From: Niastella soli
GTDB lineage: Bacteria; Bacteroidota; Bacteroidia; Chitinophagales; Chitinophagaceae
Direction of reading: 5' to 3'
Assembly: GCF_017742245.1 (NCBI RefSeq)
Contig: NZ_JAGHKO010000001.1
Coordinates: 2,261,061 to 2,325,060 of the forward strand
DNA length: 64,000 nt
The notes under the pieces are model-generated. The model was not told the origin of the DNA. It worked only from the letters and a program-made list of their open reading frames with translations, and ran no database searches. Below are positions 1 through 8,266 of this stretch, in pieces. Position numbers and translations under genes: made by a program. Position 1 is the stretch's first letter, and every line of letters begins with the position of its first letter.

Positions 1-70
1 ACCCTGTAAAAAGCTTAAGGAGCGAATAAACGAACTATAGTGATTTCCGTTAGCGATGCCTGCCAGTAAG

Positions 71-304
71 TTAATGTCTCCAAATTGTATCCCCTTTGGG
101 CCGGGTTTTCCCTTGATCGATCGTATTGCTATTCAAATTCATATTGGGTTCACCAGGTGGGAGGGATCTTTCACGGGAAATACTTGATATAAGAGTACCA
201 GGCTTTTCTTTTGCTATCTGTTTATTATCTTTCTGAGGATTTTTTTTGTGTTGCGAATGGTGAACTTCAGGAGGATATTTCCAAAGAAAACGGGGTTTGA
301 ACAC
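71..304 (-). CDS. doubtful small hypothetical ORF
   Basis: This is a 77-residue open frame on the minus strand, rich in Lys, Pro and Asn, with no signal peptide, membrane segment or motif that I recognise. In a neighbouring frame just downstream (about 10-115) the translation reads like ordinary protein (Gly-Asp-Ile-Asn-Leu-Leu-Ala-Gly-Ile-Ala). It may therefore be the frameshifted end of a longer gene that continues off the left edge. No function is proposed. It could equally be chance coding in a gene-poor stretch. Confidence 0.2.
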   Translation of the reverse strand: MFKPRFLWKYPPEVHHSQHKKNPQKDNKQIAKEKPGTLISSISRERSLPPGEPNMNLNSNTIDQGKTRPKGDTIWRH

Positions 305-734
305 AACGCTTTTTTAACATGGTGTTATTCGCTGCTGTAAGTTGGAATTTGAATAACTTATAGAGGTATAGTTCATAGGTATAATAAGCAATTTTTTTAT
401 TCATAATTTTAATTTCAGATTTTTTCAACTTGCATTTGTGCCGTTGCAACATTCGTGGCGTCGTTCAGGAAACTAACATAAATAGCCCCGAGCGTTATAG
501 CTGACAGCAAAATCAATATTAATTGAAGTAAATGAGGGAAAGTATAAGGTTTGTTTTGAATTATCAGATAGGCAACAGCAAGCATGGGTATAATTATAAA
601 GTTGCGGTTGTATCTTTCGAAGCTTCTTTTGAAGATAGTTGTCGCGGGTAGTGCTGATCCCCCTACGCCTGAAGACCTACCTATATTTACCAACGGCATG
701 CCGGCCTTATTGTGTACCACCACGAACAAGGGGA

Positions 735-949
735 ATCAACTGTCGCTGTACGGAAAGGCTGTTCCGACAGAAAGCAGGTGCGGCTGGTTAAAAGATAAAT
801 TTGTGGTTTCCTGGCAGGTACTACCTACTATTCTCGGAAAATTCATGACCGATCCCAACAAGGCCGGTAAAGCAGCCCAGGCGTTTATGCAAATGCGAAA
901 GTTTGACATCGAAAAGATCGTGCCCGGCCTTTCCCAGCAGGCTTATTAA
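735..949 (+). pseudogene. C-terminal fragment of a VOC/PhnB-like (3-demethylubiquinone methyltransferase-like) protein
   Basis: The last 70 or so codons of this frame read as the end of a VOC-superfamily protein of the PhnB/3-demethylubiquinone-9 3-methyltransferase-like type. The diagnostic stretch is Cys-Gly-Trp-Leu-Lys-Asp-Lys-Phe followed by Val-Ser-Trp-Gln-Val, then a helix with Asp-Pro-Asn-Lys-Ala and Ala-Phe-Met-Gln-Met-Arg-Lys-Phe-Asp-Ile. Full family members are about 140-160 residues, so the N-terminal glyoxalase half is missing. The frame stays open upstream to 584, but that part has no VOC character. I read it as a truncated remnant joined to unrelated DNA. Confidence 0.6.
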
Positions 950-1051
950 AATTCATAACATGAGAAAGGTAAAACAACGTGTCTGTTATTTGCACCTTTT
1001 GCTTGCTTTCAAAGGCCTATCTTTAACTTTTAACCAATTTGGCAAAAAATT

Positions 1052-1552
1052 ATGATCACCTTGCCGAGTAAAAATGCGCTGGTAGTTTGCTGTTTGTTTG
1101 TTTTAATAAGTTGTGGGATAAAAGAGAAAAAAAAAGATTTTTACAGTACCAAACGCGGGGCCGAAAAAAGGATTCTGCCTTTGATAAAACCTTATCGTGC
1201 CATAAGTTATGATAATTTAGATAACTGGAAGGTAACTTTTAATTATCATGAGGTGCATGAACCAAATGCAGCAAATGCTGATAGCATTAATGTGATAGAT
1301 TCTGTGATTGTTATAAAATGTAACTCTAAATGTTTTTATGCCGGGAATTATTATCCTAATCTTTGGGTTGTATTAATTCCTAAACACAAAACAGAAGAAA
1401 TGTTTTTGATTGAAGAGGAGTTCCGGTCTTATTTGACAGGCATTGGAATACAAAATGCAACTTTGAGAAAATCTGAGGAGACTTTTATGGAATTTGAAGA
1501 AAACGATCAACTACCATGGCGGATAGATACAACTTATGAAAGCAAAGAGTAA
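1052..1552 (+). CDS. hypothetical lipoprotein
   Basis: A 166-residue protein with a short basic start, a hydrophobic stretch and a lipobox (Leu-Ile-Ser-Cys, Cys at about residue 21), followed by a Lys-rich tether. This predicts signal peptidase II processing and membrane anchoring. The mature part is a mixed, acidic domain with two nearby Cys residues (Lys-Cys-Asn-Ser-Lys-Cys). I recognise no family. The next gene downstream (1639) is also a secreted unknown on the same strand after 86 bp, so the two may be co-expressed. Base composition is more A/T-rich than the rest of the window, which hints at acquired DNA. Confidence 0.6.
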   Translation: MITLPSKNALVVCCLFVLISCGIKEKKKDFYSTKRGAEKRILPLIKPYRAISYDNLDNWKVTFNYHEVHEPNAANADSINVIDSVIVIKCNSKCFYAGNYYPNLWVVLIPKHKTEEMFLIEEEFRSYLTGIGIQNATLRKSEETFMEFEENDQLPWRIDTTYESKE

Positions 1553-1638
1553 AATTGGAAAACAGCAAATGATAAGTTTAATGCGCACCGTTTAACTTTT
1601 ATCTGGTTTTGTACTCTAACCTAACCCCCTGAAATGCA

Positions 1639-2442
1639 ATGAGGAAAATTTGTAAAGAAGCATATAGTAAATTGACACTCGTTTTCGAGCGACATTTCAT
1701 TTTGACAGTTCTCATTCTTCAGTTTTTATTTGTATGCTCTTTTGGACAGGCACAACAAACGACCACTATTTTACTATCTATAGGTGATTGTAGGGAGGGG
1801 GGGCATGGATTTTACGGGATTGATACCGATTCGGTAAGTTTTTACAGACTACCGGAAGATACGCTTGCATTCAGGGTGAGTGTTCGGGCAAAACGGTTTC
1901 CCATAAAGCTTACTAATACCCCAGTTGCTGATTACAGAATTGCTTATAGAAATGTATTCCGCCAGTTGGTTGTTAAACAGATCAGGTTGACAGATCAGAA
2001 AACTAATTCAATTAGACTTTGCGCGGATTCTGTGTTGAACTATTCTAAGAATACATTAGCGAAACTTCAGGACCAGGACACAATTTCAATATACTTGGAA
2101 AGCCAGGGATGTGAGAGTTCATTCAATTCGAAAATTTTAATACGTAAAGAAGGTGACAATTTTGTTGCCCGGCTCTACGAGGATACCGTGTTGTATAGAA
2201 CAAAAAGGAAAATGATAATAAAAGGGTGGGGGCTTATAAAAACTATGGTTTTAACCACTCAAAACATCCAGGATTTTCAGAGGTTTGAAAATGAAGTAAG
2301 TATAGTCTGGAAGATGGGTTGCACCACGGAAGAAAGGTATGAAATTAAAAGTAAATATTGGAACCTGGAAACTACAGATGGTGATTGTGACTGGTGGGGT
2401 TATTCCTTTTTGAAACGATCGTTCTTTGGCAAAAAGATATAA
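1639..2442 (+). CDS. hypothetical secreted protein
   Basis: A 267-residue protein with an N-terminal hydrophobic segment at about residues 20-36, after an unusually long charged leader, ending in Gly-Gln-Ala-Gln, a plausible signal peptidase I site. The mature region has several Cys (in Gly-Asp-Cys-Arg-Glu, Glu-Ser-Gln-Gly-Cys-Glu and Met-Gly-Cys-Thr-Thr) that could form disulfides in the periplasm. No catalytic motif or known domain is visible. An internal start nearer the hydrophobic segment is possible. It sits between an unknown lipoprotein and an SDR gene on the same strand. Confidence 0.55.
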   Translation: MRKICKEAYSKLTLVFERHFILTVLILQFLFVCSFGQAQQTTTILLSIGDCREGGHGFYGIDTDSVSFYRLPEDTLAFRVSVRAKRFPIKLTNTPVADYRIAYRNVFRQLVVKQIRLTDQKTNSIRLCADSVLNYSKNTLAKLQDQDTISIYLESQGCESSFNSKILIRKEGDNFVARLYEDTVLYRTKRKMIIKGWGLIKTMVLTTQNIQDFQRFENEVSIVWKMGCTTEERYEIKSKYWNLETTDGDCDWWGYSFLKRSFFGKKI

Positions 2443-2474
2443 AGCAACAGATCTATAGCTTAATATTTAGAAAT

Positions 2475-3188
2475 ATGAAGAATAACAGGAAGGTATGTTT
2501 GATAACAGGCGCCAGTAGTGGAATTGGATTGGCAATTGCAAAATCATTTATGACCTCTGAAAATTATCAACTGATTATTACAGCGCGTCGTGAAGAGCGT
2601 TTGACTGAGTTAAAATCACCGAACGTTGATGTACTGCCAGGGGACCTTACCTCACCCGACTTTCAACATTCTTTAGAAGGTTACATATGGGATAAGTATG
2701 GTAAATGTGATTATTTATTCAATTGCGCCGGTACATTGGAAGTTGGCACCATTGAAGATCTTAACATTGAAAAAATGGTTTCAATGATCCGCTTAAATAT
2801 AGAAGCAAGTTTTCGATTAACATATAGTGTGTTAAAAAGATTTAAACAACAAGGCTTTGGTCATGTCATAAACATATCCAGCGTTCTGGGAACAAAAGTC
2901 AGACCAACTGCCGGTGCATATGCTGCAACAAAACATGCCCTTGAGGCATTATCGGAAGCTTTGCGGATGGAGTTAGCAGGTACTAACATTAAGATATCCT
3001 GTATTGAGCCCGGATTAGTCATGACTGAACTTCACAATAACTGGGAGGTTCATCCACGGGAAAGTATGAACATAAGAGAACCTTTAACAACGGATGATAT
3101 TGTTAAAACAATTGAATTTATAATTAATCAACCACAAAATGTAAATATTCCTAAATTGATGATTCTGCCCAAAGACCATGTCATATAA
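2475..3188 (+). CDS. short-chain dehydrogenase/reductase (SDR)
   Basis: A 237-residue classical SDR, predicted to be a cytosolic NAD(P)-dependent oxidoreductase. The cofactor motif Thr-Gly-Ala-Ser-Ser-Gly-Ile-Gly lies at residues 11-18, the Asn-Cys-Ala-Gly stretch follows, the catalytic Ser is in Ile-Ser-Ser-Val-Leu-Gly, and the Tyr-Ala-Ala-Thr-Lys active site is intact. The length is normal for the family. The frame opens earlier, at 2394, inside the preceding gene. I chose the ATG at 2475 because it begins directly before the Rossmann fold. The substrate cannot be read from the sequence. The arginines after the second beta-strand favour NADPH. Confidence 0.9.
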   Translation: MKNNRKVCLITGASSGIGLAIAKSFMTSENYQLIITARREERLTELKSPNVDVLPGDLTSPDFQHSLEGYIWDKYGKCDYLFNCAGTLEVGTIEDLNIEKMVSMIRLNIEASFRLTYSVLKRFKQQGFGHVINISSVLGTKVRPTAGAYAATKHALEALSEALRMELAGTNIKISCIEPGLVMTELHNNWEVHPRESMNIREPLTTDDIVKTIEFIINQPQNVNIPKLMILPKDHVI

Positions 3189-3426
3189 TTAGGACTGAAC
3201 GAAGAATGGCTTGATAAATTTACCAATCGTCAGGTATTATGTACTTCAATTGAATTCAAATGAATATGCCGTCTACCCGGTCAAATAACATGATGTAGGC
3301 ATGGACGTTATTTGTACATTTTTATTGTAATTGATTCAGAACGAACAAAATATGTTTTTTGCATCGAGAAGGAATGTCTTTCTTATTGTTTTCTCCCCAT
3401 ACTTTCACGGTACTTAAAAGAATGTA

Positions 3427-3462
3427 TATTTTTGGGCAAAAAAGAATGACCGATCAGTCATT
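3427..3462 (+). promoter_or_regulatory. orphan promoter with TetR-type operator
   Basis: A TATTTTTG box at 3427-3434 fits the Bacteroidota -7 consensus TAnnTTTG. It is followed at 3445-3462 by an 18-bp near-perfect palindrome, AATGAC-CGATCA-GTCATT (16 of 18 positions symmetrical), of the form bound by TetR-family repressors. The arrangement is that of an autoregulated repressor gene, but only a SusD fragment follows. The gene this site served has probably been deleted. No -33 element is obvious. Confidence 0.45.
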
Positions 3463-3473
3463 GCCCAAGCTTT

Positions 3474-3710
3474 GTGCCTTATAGCACCTTGTTTATAGAA
3501 GATCAGGTAATAAGCGAAGCAGGTCTTGAACTGGCTTATGAAGGCAGACGCTGGCCCGATCTGTTGCGTATTGCCCTGAGAAGAAACGATCCCGCTTTCC
3601 TGGCTGATAAAATTTACAATAAATTGGCGGCAGAACATAACCCTGCAGCTGCTGATGTAAGGGCCAGGTTAATGAATAAAGACAACTGGTACCTGCCATT
3701 TAAGTGGTGA
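3474..3710 (+). pseudogene. C-terminal remnant of a SusD/RagB-type lipoprotein
   Basis: The translation matches the extreme C-terminus of SusD-family outer-membrane glycan-binding lipoproteins: Glu-Leu-Ala-Tyr-Glu-Gly-Arg-Arg-Trp-Pro-Asp-Leu-Leu-Arg, then Ala-Leu-Arg-Arg-Asn-Asp-Pro-Ala-Phe-Leu-Ala-Asp-Lys and a final Asn-Trp-Tyr-Leu-Pro-Phe. Intact proteins are about 500-600 residues, and only about 75 remain, with no SusC partner beside it. An open frame can begin at a GTG at 3474, but no translation is expected to be useful. The fragment is fused directly behind an orphan promoter/operator, marking a deletion or insertion boundary near 3465-3480. Confidence 0.8.
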
Positions 3711-4195
3711 GTAAATGAAAGCTGGCAGTTAAGGTCAGGATAAATTTATGATAGGGAGATTAAGTACAGGCAATGTATTTTTTCTCCCTATCTCTTTTGA
3801 TCTGGTACTGGAGAAGGATCAAGTCAACATGTTGGGGATTGGTTATTGCAGTATAGATTTCAGCCAGCCTAAAAAAATAATCTTTTGGCCATAATTACAG
3901 CGATATGCCTTCTCTTTGACTCCTCTTTGCATTCCTTTCACCTATACTCCCACTATAATTCTACTATACACCTACTATGGTACACTTCTTTTAATAAATC
4001 AGTTCTTGTGTAATCTACCCCACTTTGGAGCCACAATGAGTGCTCTTTTGCTTTTCCGCTGCCGAGAAGGAATTGAGGTGGAATAGAGAAGGGATTTAGG
4101 AGAAAGAGATACGGGATACATATGCTTCTCCTGATCCCTGGAGAATCCTTATTTGTAAAAAAGTGTTAACCTTGTCAATGTATGGAAAATTAATT
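3711..4195. other. non-coding stretch with pyrimidine/purine-biased half-complementary tracts
   Basis: No convincing gene is present. Between about 3903 and 4140 the plus strand is pyrimidine-rich (CTTCTCTTTGACTCCTCTTT, then repeated CTAC/CTAT units), and about 120 bp further on it is purine-rich (GAGAAGGAATTGAGGTGGAA). The two halves are partly complementary and could form a long imperfect hairpin. The segment at 44190-44300 has the same style. This may be a dispersed repeat family of this genome. Confidence 0.35.
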
Positions 4196-4213
4196 TTGTA
4201 CTATTTGGTACAA
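4196..4213. promoter_or_regulatory. TetR operator upstream of the TetR gene
   Basis: Inverted repeat TTGTAC-N6-GTACAA, 30 bp before the TetR start codon. A near copy (15 of 18 positions identical) lies at 4842-4859 in front of the downstream gene. A weak -7-like TATACCTTTA follows at about 4215-4224, so a bound repressor would block the promoter. Two matched palindromes flanking a TetR gene are strong evidence for autoregulation plus control of the target gene. Confidence 0.75.
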
Positions 4214-4242
4214 TATATACCTTTATCTCGCAAACGACAGTT

Positions 4243-4824
4243 ATGGCAGGCAGACCTCAGATATTTTCAGAAGAAGAAGCGTTAGGAAAAGCTACCCAGC
4301 TTTTCTGGAGCAAGGGTTACGAAGCCACCTCCACCGATGACTTGCTTGCTGCCATGAGTATCGGTAAAAGCAGTTTCTATAACACTTTTAAAGGCAAAAG
4401 AGAACTGTTTGAAAAGGTTATAGAGAATTTCGTTAATCAATCTGTAGCGGGATTGCTGAAAGACACAGAAGCTGGCACAGACCCGGTTCAGGCAATTAAA
4501 AATTTCTTCAGAAAGTTGGCCAACTCCCCGCAGAACATGCATCAGAAAGGATGTTTTATGGGTAATATTGTGGTCGAGTTATCGAACATTGATAAACCGC
4601 TTGAAAGCATGGCCATCAAACGGCTAAAGAAAATGGAACAACTTTTTCAGGATCTTATAATAAAAGCACAACAGAGCGGCTTGCTAAAATCAAATGAAGA
4701 TCCGGTTGTAATTGCCCGTTACCTGGTAACGATGTGGAACGGCCTCAATATTACCCGGCGCATGTACCCTGACCCCGAACGACTGCTACCTCTGGTTGAA
4801 ATGCAACTGTCTGTATTAAAATGA
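4243..4824 (+). CDS. TetR/AcrR family transcriptional regulator
   Basis: A 193-residue cytosolic DNA-binding repressor. The N-terminal TetR helix-turn-helix is clear at residues 9-50 (Ala-Thr-Gln-Leu-Phe-Trp-Ser-Lys-Gly-Tyr-Glu-Ala-Thr-Ser through Lys-Ser-Ser-Phe-Tyr-Asn-Thr-Phe-Lys-Gly-Lys), followed by an all-helical ligand-binding domain of ordinary length. The start is an ATG preceded by a palindromic operator at 4196-4213. The gene is followed after 47 bp by a metallo-beta-lactamase-fold gene that carries the same operator in the gap. The two therefore look like a repressor and its regulated target. The ligand is unknown. Confidence 0.9.
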   Translation: MAGRPQIFSEEEALGKATQLFWSKGYEATSTDDLLAAMSIGKSSFYNTFKGKRELFEKVIENFVNQSVAGLLKDTEAGTDPVQAIKNFFRKLANSPQNMHQKGCFMGNIVVELSNIDKPLESMAIKRLKKMEQLFQDLIIKAQQSGLLKSNEDPVVIARYLVTMWNGLNITRRMYPDPERLLPLVEMQLSVLK

Positions 4825-4841
4825 TATTTTTTTAACTAAAT

Positions 4842-4859
4842 ATGTACTAATCGGTACAA
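4842..4859. promoter_or_regulatory. second TetR operator, upstream of the MBL-fold gene
   Basis: ATGTAC-N6-GTACAA, lying between the TetR stop codon and the MBL-fold start at 4872. It matches the operator at 4196-4213 at 15 of 18 positions, including both GTAC half-site cores and the spacing. Its position predicts that the same repressor controls the downstream gene independently. Confidence 0.75.
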
Positions 4860-4871
4860 AATTAAGAGCAT

Positions 4872-5654
4872 ATGAAAGTCTCCTTCACGCAAGTCGACAC
4901 CGCCTGCATGGTAATTAATATCAATGGGTTTGTTATTGTCACTGATCCTGCATTTGACGAAGGTGGCACTGTATACGAAGGCCCCCGCACGTTGTATAAA
5001 ACGGGTTCGCCAAAGCTTCAACCGCAGGATATTGGTCCCGTAGATCTGGTGCTGCTCAGCCATGACCAGCATAAAGACAATCTTGATAACGCCGGCCGCG
5101 AGTTTATTAAATCGGTAAAGCAGGTCATCTCTACACCAGGGGCTGTGGAACGTTTGGCACAAAGCAATGTAACTGGTCTCCATGAGTGGGAAAGTGTAAA
5201 TATAATCACCGATAAGGTACCTGGCCTTCGCATTACTGCCACGCCCTGCCAGCACGCGCCTACCCATGAGCAAACAAAGATCTCAGGACATGTTATTGGA
5301 TTTATGATCGAGTGGCAAGGCCAGCAAAATGGTGCGCTGTATGTATCTGGTGACACCGTATATTTTGAAGGCATTGAAGAGATCGCAAAAAGATTCAAAG
5401 TACATACCGCAGTGCTACACGTGGGAAAGGCAGGTTTCCCACAGATCAATTATATGCCTGTGACTTTCACCACTGAAATGGCTATTCAAACGGTAAGGCT
5501 TATGAATGTAGTGAAATTTATTCCTACACACATTGAAGGATGGAAGCATTTTAATGAACAACCTGAATATCTGTATGATCAGGTAACACATTCAGACATT
5601 AAAGAGAAATTGGTTTGGTTAAAACCAGGTTCACCTTCAGTTATTGAAATATAA
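4872..5654 (+). CDS. metallo-beta-lactamase-fold hydrolase (UlaG-like)
   Basis: A 260-residue cytosolic protein (no signal peptide) of the UlaG/YtnP-like MBL superfamily. Visible landmarks are the N-terminal beta-strand pair with an Asp-Pro-Ala turn, Leu-Leu-Ser-His-Asp-Gln-His-Lys-Asp-Asn (the HxHxDH metal motif in the variant His-Asp-Gln-His-Lys-Asp-Asn), a His in Pro-Cys-Gln-His-Ala-Pro, Ser-Gly-Asp-Thr with the bridging Asp, and a late Pro-Thr-His-Ile-Glu-Gly. The first motif deviates from HxHxDH, with Asn after the Asp, so metal stoichiometry may be altered. The substrate is unknown. It has its own TetR operator at 4842-4859 and a strong terminator at 5662. Confidence 0.85.
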   Translation: MKVSFTQVDTACMVININGFVIVTDPAFDEGGTVYEGPRTLYKTGSPKLQPQDIGPVDLVLLSHDQHKDNLDNAGREFIKSVKQVISTPGAVERLAQSNVTGLHEWESVNIITDKVPGLRITATPCQHAPTHEQTKISGHVIGFMIEWQGQQNGALYVSGDTVYFEGIEEIAKRFKVHTAVLHVGKAGFPQINYMPVTFTTEMAIQTVRLMNVVKFIPTHIEGWKHFNEQPEYLYDQVTHSDIKEKLVWLKPGSPSVIEI

Positions 5655-5661
5655 CATATTG

Positions 5662-5689
5662 AAAAAGCCCCGAGTTGCCGGGGCTTTTT
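5662..5689 (+). terminator. intrinsic terminator
   Basis: A perfect 11-bp stem (AAAAAGCCCCG / CGGGGCTTTTT) with a 6-nt loop ends in a T-run. It lies 8 bp after the stop of the MBL-fold gene. Confidence 0.9.
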
Positions 5690-5878
5690 GGTTGTTAACC
5701 AAGCAAAGCAGTCTGTAACCCGGCGATGTGAAAAATGGCGGCTAATACATTTATTATTATTTGCCTTCACGATATATAACCATGTTTGGATACCCTTGCA
5801 CCACACTGGTGAGGGTTTTATAAACAGTTTGCTTAATCAGTTTGCTTTTAACAGGGGTATACCTGATGCCTCTTCTGG

Positions 5879-6058
5879 CTAATTTTTCCGCATTGATTTT
5901 TTGAACCAGCCATAGTCAATCTGTATGGATTTTTGATTTAATTGCATTTCAGTTAATTCATTCCGCAGCGCAATGGAAGAACGTCTTTCCCATGTCAAAT
6001 GGGCTAACAGCACTATAGCTCCGTTAAATAAAAATCCGGTGAAGGGGAGGGCAACCAG
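5879..6058 (-). pseudogene. possible remnant of a membrane protein (sensor kinase-like)
   Basis: On the minus strand a 59-codon open frame without a proper start reads as a hydrophobic helix (Phe-Thr-Gly-Phe-Leu-Phe-Asn-Gly-Ala-Ile-Val-Leu-Leu-Ala-His-Leu) followed by a charged helical segment (Trp-Glu-Arg-Arg-Ser-Ser-Ile-Ala-Leu-Arg-Asn-Glu-Leu). This is the look of the last membrane helix and linker of a LytS-type histidine kinase. There is no downstream NPHFLFN motif. The surrounding 500 bp (5690-6248) contains no other coding signal I can support. Confidence 0.25.
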
Positions 6059-6248
6059 TTATTGTATTGAATGTTTAATGTAACTGGACTGCGTAGCACC
6101 TGTTTTTTTGTTGTAACTACATAGCGATGTTATTATAACCCAATTAAAATCATTTATTAATAAATTATTAGAAGTGGACGGAAATAACAGCATGGCATAG
6201 TAGTTGAAAATGGGAGCAACATATTCTCTACCCAAAAACTGTATAAAA

Positions 6249-6566
6249 ATGAAAATGAAATTCAATCTTCTCCCGCTGTTAATGGTCCCTGTTATTGCAT
6301 TATTTTCTTTCACTATTAATTTTGCAGGTGGTATAAAAGGTGTCATCGATCCCGCTGCAAATGCAGGCGATGTTTGGGCAATCATGGGTAATGATTCAAC
6401 CAAAGTTACATCACTCCAGGGGGTATTCCAGATCAGTGATTTGAAAGCAGACACATACAAAATTGTTGTAGAGGGGAAAGCACCTTACAAAAATTATGAA
6501 AAAGAAGGTGTGGTAGTAAAAGATGGCGAAACACTCGATCTCGGAAAAATAACCTTAAACCAATAA
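6249..6566 (+). CDS. small secreted carboxypeptidase-regulatory-like domain protein
   Basis: A 105-residue protein with a signal peptide (Lys-Met-Lys-Phe-Asn-Leu-Leu-Pro-Leu-Leu, cleavage likely after about residue 25) and one beta-sandwich of the CarboxypepD_reg-like type. That domain has Gly-Val-Ile-Asp-Pro-Ala at its start, Gly-Val-Phe-Gln-Ile-Ser-Asp-Leu-Lys-Ala-Asp-Thr-Tyr in the middle and Leu-Asp-Leu-Gly-Lys-Ile-Thr-Leu at the end. The frame opens at 6204, but the ATG at 6249 is chosen because it directly precedes the signal peptide. Such free-standing domains are common in Bacteroidota and are of unknown role. It stands alone. Confidence 0.75.
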   Translation: MKMKFNLLPLLMVPVIALFSFTINFAGGIKGVIDPAANAGDVWAIMGNDSTKVTSLQGVFQISDLKADTYKIVVEGKAPYKNYEKEGVVVKDGETLDLGKITLNQ

Positions 6567-6624
6567 AATTGTTGGTTTTCTATGTAGATGATCAGGGCAG
6601 TGTTCTTGCCCTGATTTTTTAATT

Positions 6625-6840
6625 ATGAAACAAGGCAGAATTCTGATCGTCGAAGACGAAAGAAGCATCGCAGATGCGCTCCACGACGGGCTAAAAGAAT
6701 CCGGATACGATGCTATATCGGCATATTATGGTGAAAGTGGTTTTGAGCTTTTCCAGCAGGAACACTTTGATCTGGTATTACTGGATGTTAACTTGGGGGA
6801 CGTGAGTGGATCTGGAAATTCAGCCGGTTCGGATAGATGA
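6625..6840 (+). pseudogene. truncated response regulator (receiver domain N-terminus)
   Basis: The first 60 or so residues are a normal CheY-like receiver: Ile-Leu-Ile-Val-Glu-Asp-Glu, with the acidic pair that binds Mg2+, and the phosphoacceptor Asp in Leu-Val-Leu-Leu-Asp-Val-Asn-Leu-Gly-Asp-Val-Ser-Gly. Just after this motif the frame runs into foreign sequence and stops. The rest of the receiver and the whole DNA-binding domain are missing. The adjoining DNA, in a different frame from about 6806, encodes the end of a histidine kinase. An internal deletion fused an operon of the order regulator-kinase. Confidence 0.85.
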
Positions 6841-7312
6841 GGTGTTACTGAGGTTGCCTGCAGAACTGGCAAGAACAAATAAAGAATATGTTGTGTTGCT
6901 GGGCTTCGATGATCTGCCGGAAGATGAAGACCGATTGTTTGTATTTGGCAACGAAGATTTGTTATTCACTGCGATCAGGAATATTGTTGTTAATGCCTGC
7001 AAGTATACCATCGGGCACCGGGCCCTTGTAAAAGCAAGCACAAAGAATAACGAGATCCGTATTGAAATAATTGACAATGGACCTGGCATGCTGCCTGAAG
7101 AACTTGAACTTATCTTTCAACCATTCTATCGCAGTGGTGCTGTTGGCACATTACCAGGTTTTGGCCTGGGGCTTCCTTTGGTAAAAAGGATAATCAATCT
7201 GCATAAAGGCAGTATACAGGTAACGTCAGATCTAAAGACAGGTACTACGTTTCTGGTGATATTACCCGCCGCTTTTCGAAAAACTGAGCCAGCACAGCTT
7301 CCCACCAGGTAA
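6806..7312 (+). pseudogene. C-terminal (ATPase) fragment of a sensor histidine kinase
   Basis: This frame encodes the HATPase_c domain of a two-component kinase: N-box Asn-Ile-Val-Val-Asn-Ala-Cys-Lys-Tyr, G1 box Ile-Ile-Asp-Asn-Gly-Pro-Gly-Met, F region Phe-Gln-Pro-Phe-Tyr-Arg, and G2 box Gly-Phe-Gly-Leu-Gly-Leu-Pro-Leu. The sensor region, HAMP and His-containing dimerisation helix are absent. It overlaps the end of the truncated receiver at 6625-6840 in another frame, so the junction lies at about 6803-6812. A GTG at 6806 opens the frame, but a free ATPase domain is unlikely to be functional. Confidence 0.85.
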
Positions 7313-8266
7313 ATGATTTTGCCTTTTACAGATGCTGGATGATCGCATACAGATTGCTTGCAGTTGTTAGGCAAACAAGAAATTTTTAGAAGCACCTATT
7401 TTTAAGCAATAACACTTACCATGGCTTAAAATAAATCGACTACATCAGCATCATTTTGATCACGATTGAATGAAAGCTGATTGACAAATGTCTATTTCTT
7501 TAAAAAGTTAACGATAAAAAAGATTCAGGCACCATGTTTGTGCTTGAAACGCTCGAATACTTTTTGAAAACCAAACTATCCTTATGATGAAGACTGTTAG
7601 GAGATTCATCAAAGATGTTGCCTGCATCTTTTCATCCGTACCTGACACAAGAAAACTAATAGTCTGTAATATCGCTCCAAAAGGCGCGCTGAAGTGCAGT
7701 TTTGCGCAGCCAGTAACAATCTCAACCACACAGTTTGGAAGAAGAACCGCCATCGCCAGAAATAGCGACATGGTTTCAATAACTGTTTTTCATGACTCAC
7801 ATTAAATCAACGGAATGGCTAAGTGATTATTTACAATTCATTTTAATATGAAGATTTGTAAATAAGTATTACTCTGATCAAATGGGATGTGCTAAACAGT
7901 GATTCCCATAAGATACAGGTTTGAATAAGCCAGGTCAGCACTCTGTAGGTGCACTTATGTGATAATGATGGCATTTTTGAAGACAAAATTTTATGTGATG
8001 TACACAAGCACGGAATTAATCAACTGTTTCGGATTTTGAGAGGTTCTTGTCCGTTATCTACCACCTTATGTAAACGCCTTATCTGTAAAACCTGGCTGTA
8101 TTTCTCATTCATTGATTTGCACTCTATGAAATGTAAACCTTGGCTTTCCGGGTCACTGGAAAGGAGATAGATAGAACAAAGCAATAGTATCTGTCCTGTC
8201 CTCCTAGTTGTTAAGCGAGGATCAAACTGTTACAGGCGTCATTATGCGATGTAACAGCCAATGTAA
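7313..8266. other. gene-free stretch
   Basis: About 950 bp with only short, overlapping open frames of 60-90 codons on both strands. None has protein-like composition, a signal peptide or a motif I recognise. No transposase remnant or tRNA was seen. It follows the collapsed two-component locus and is probably decayed DNA. Confidence 0.5.

Noticed and set aside
7508-7805. Overlapping open frames of 73-87 codons on both strands
   Set aside because: Neither has protein-like patterning or a start context, and they overlap each other. Treated as non-coding.
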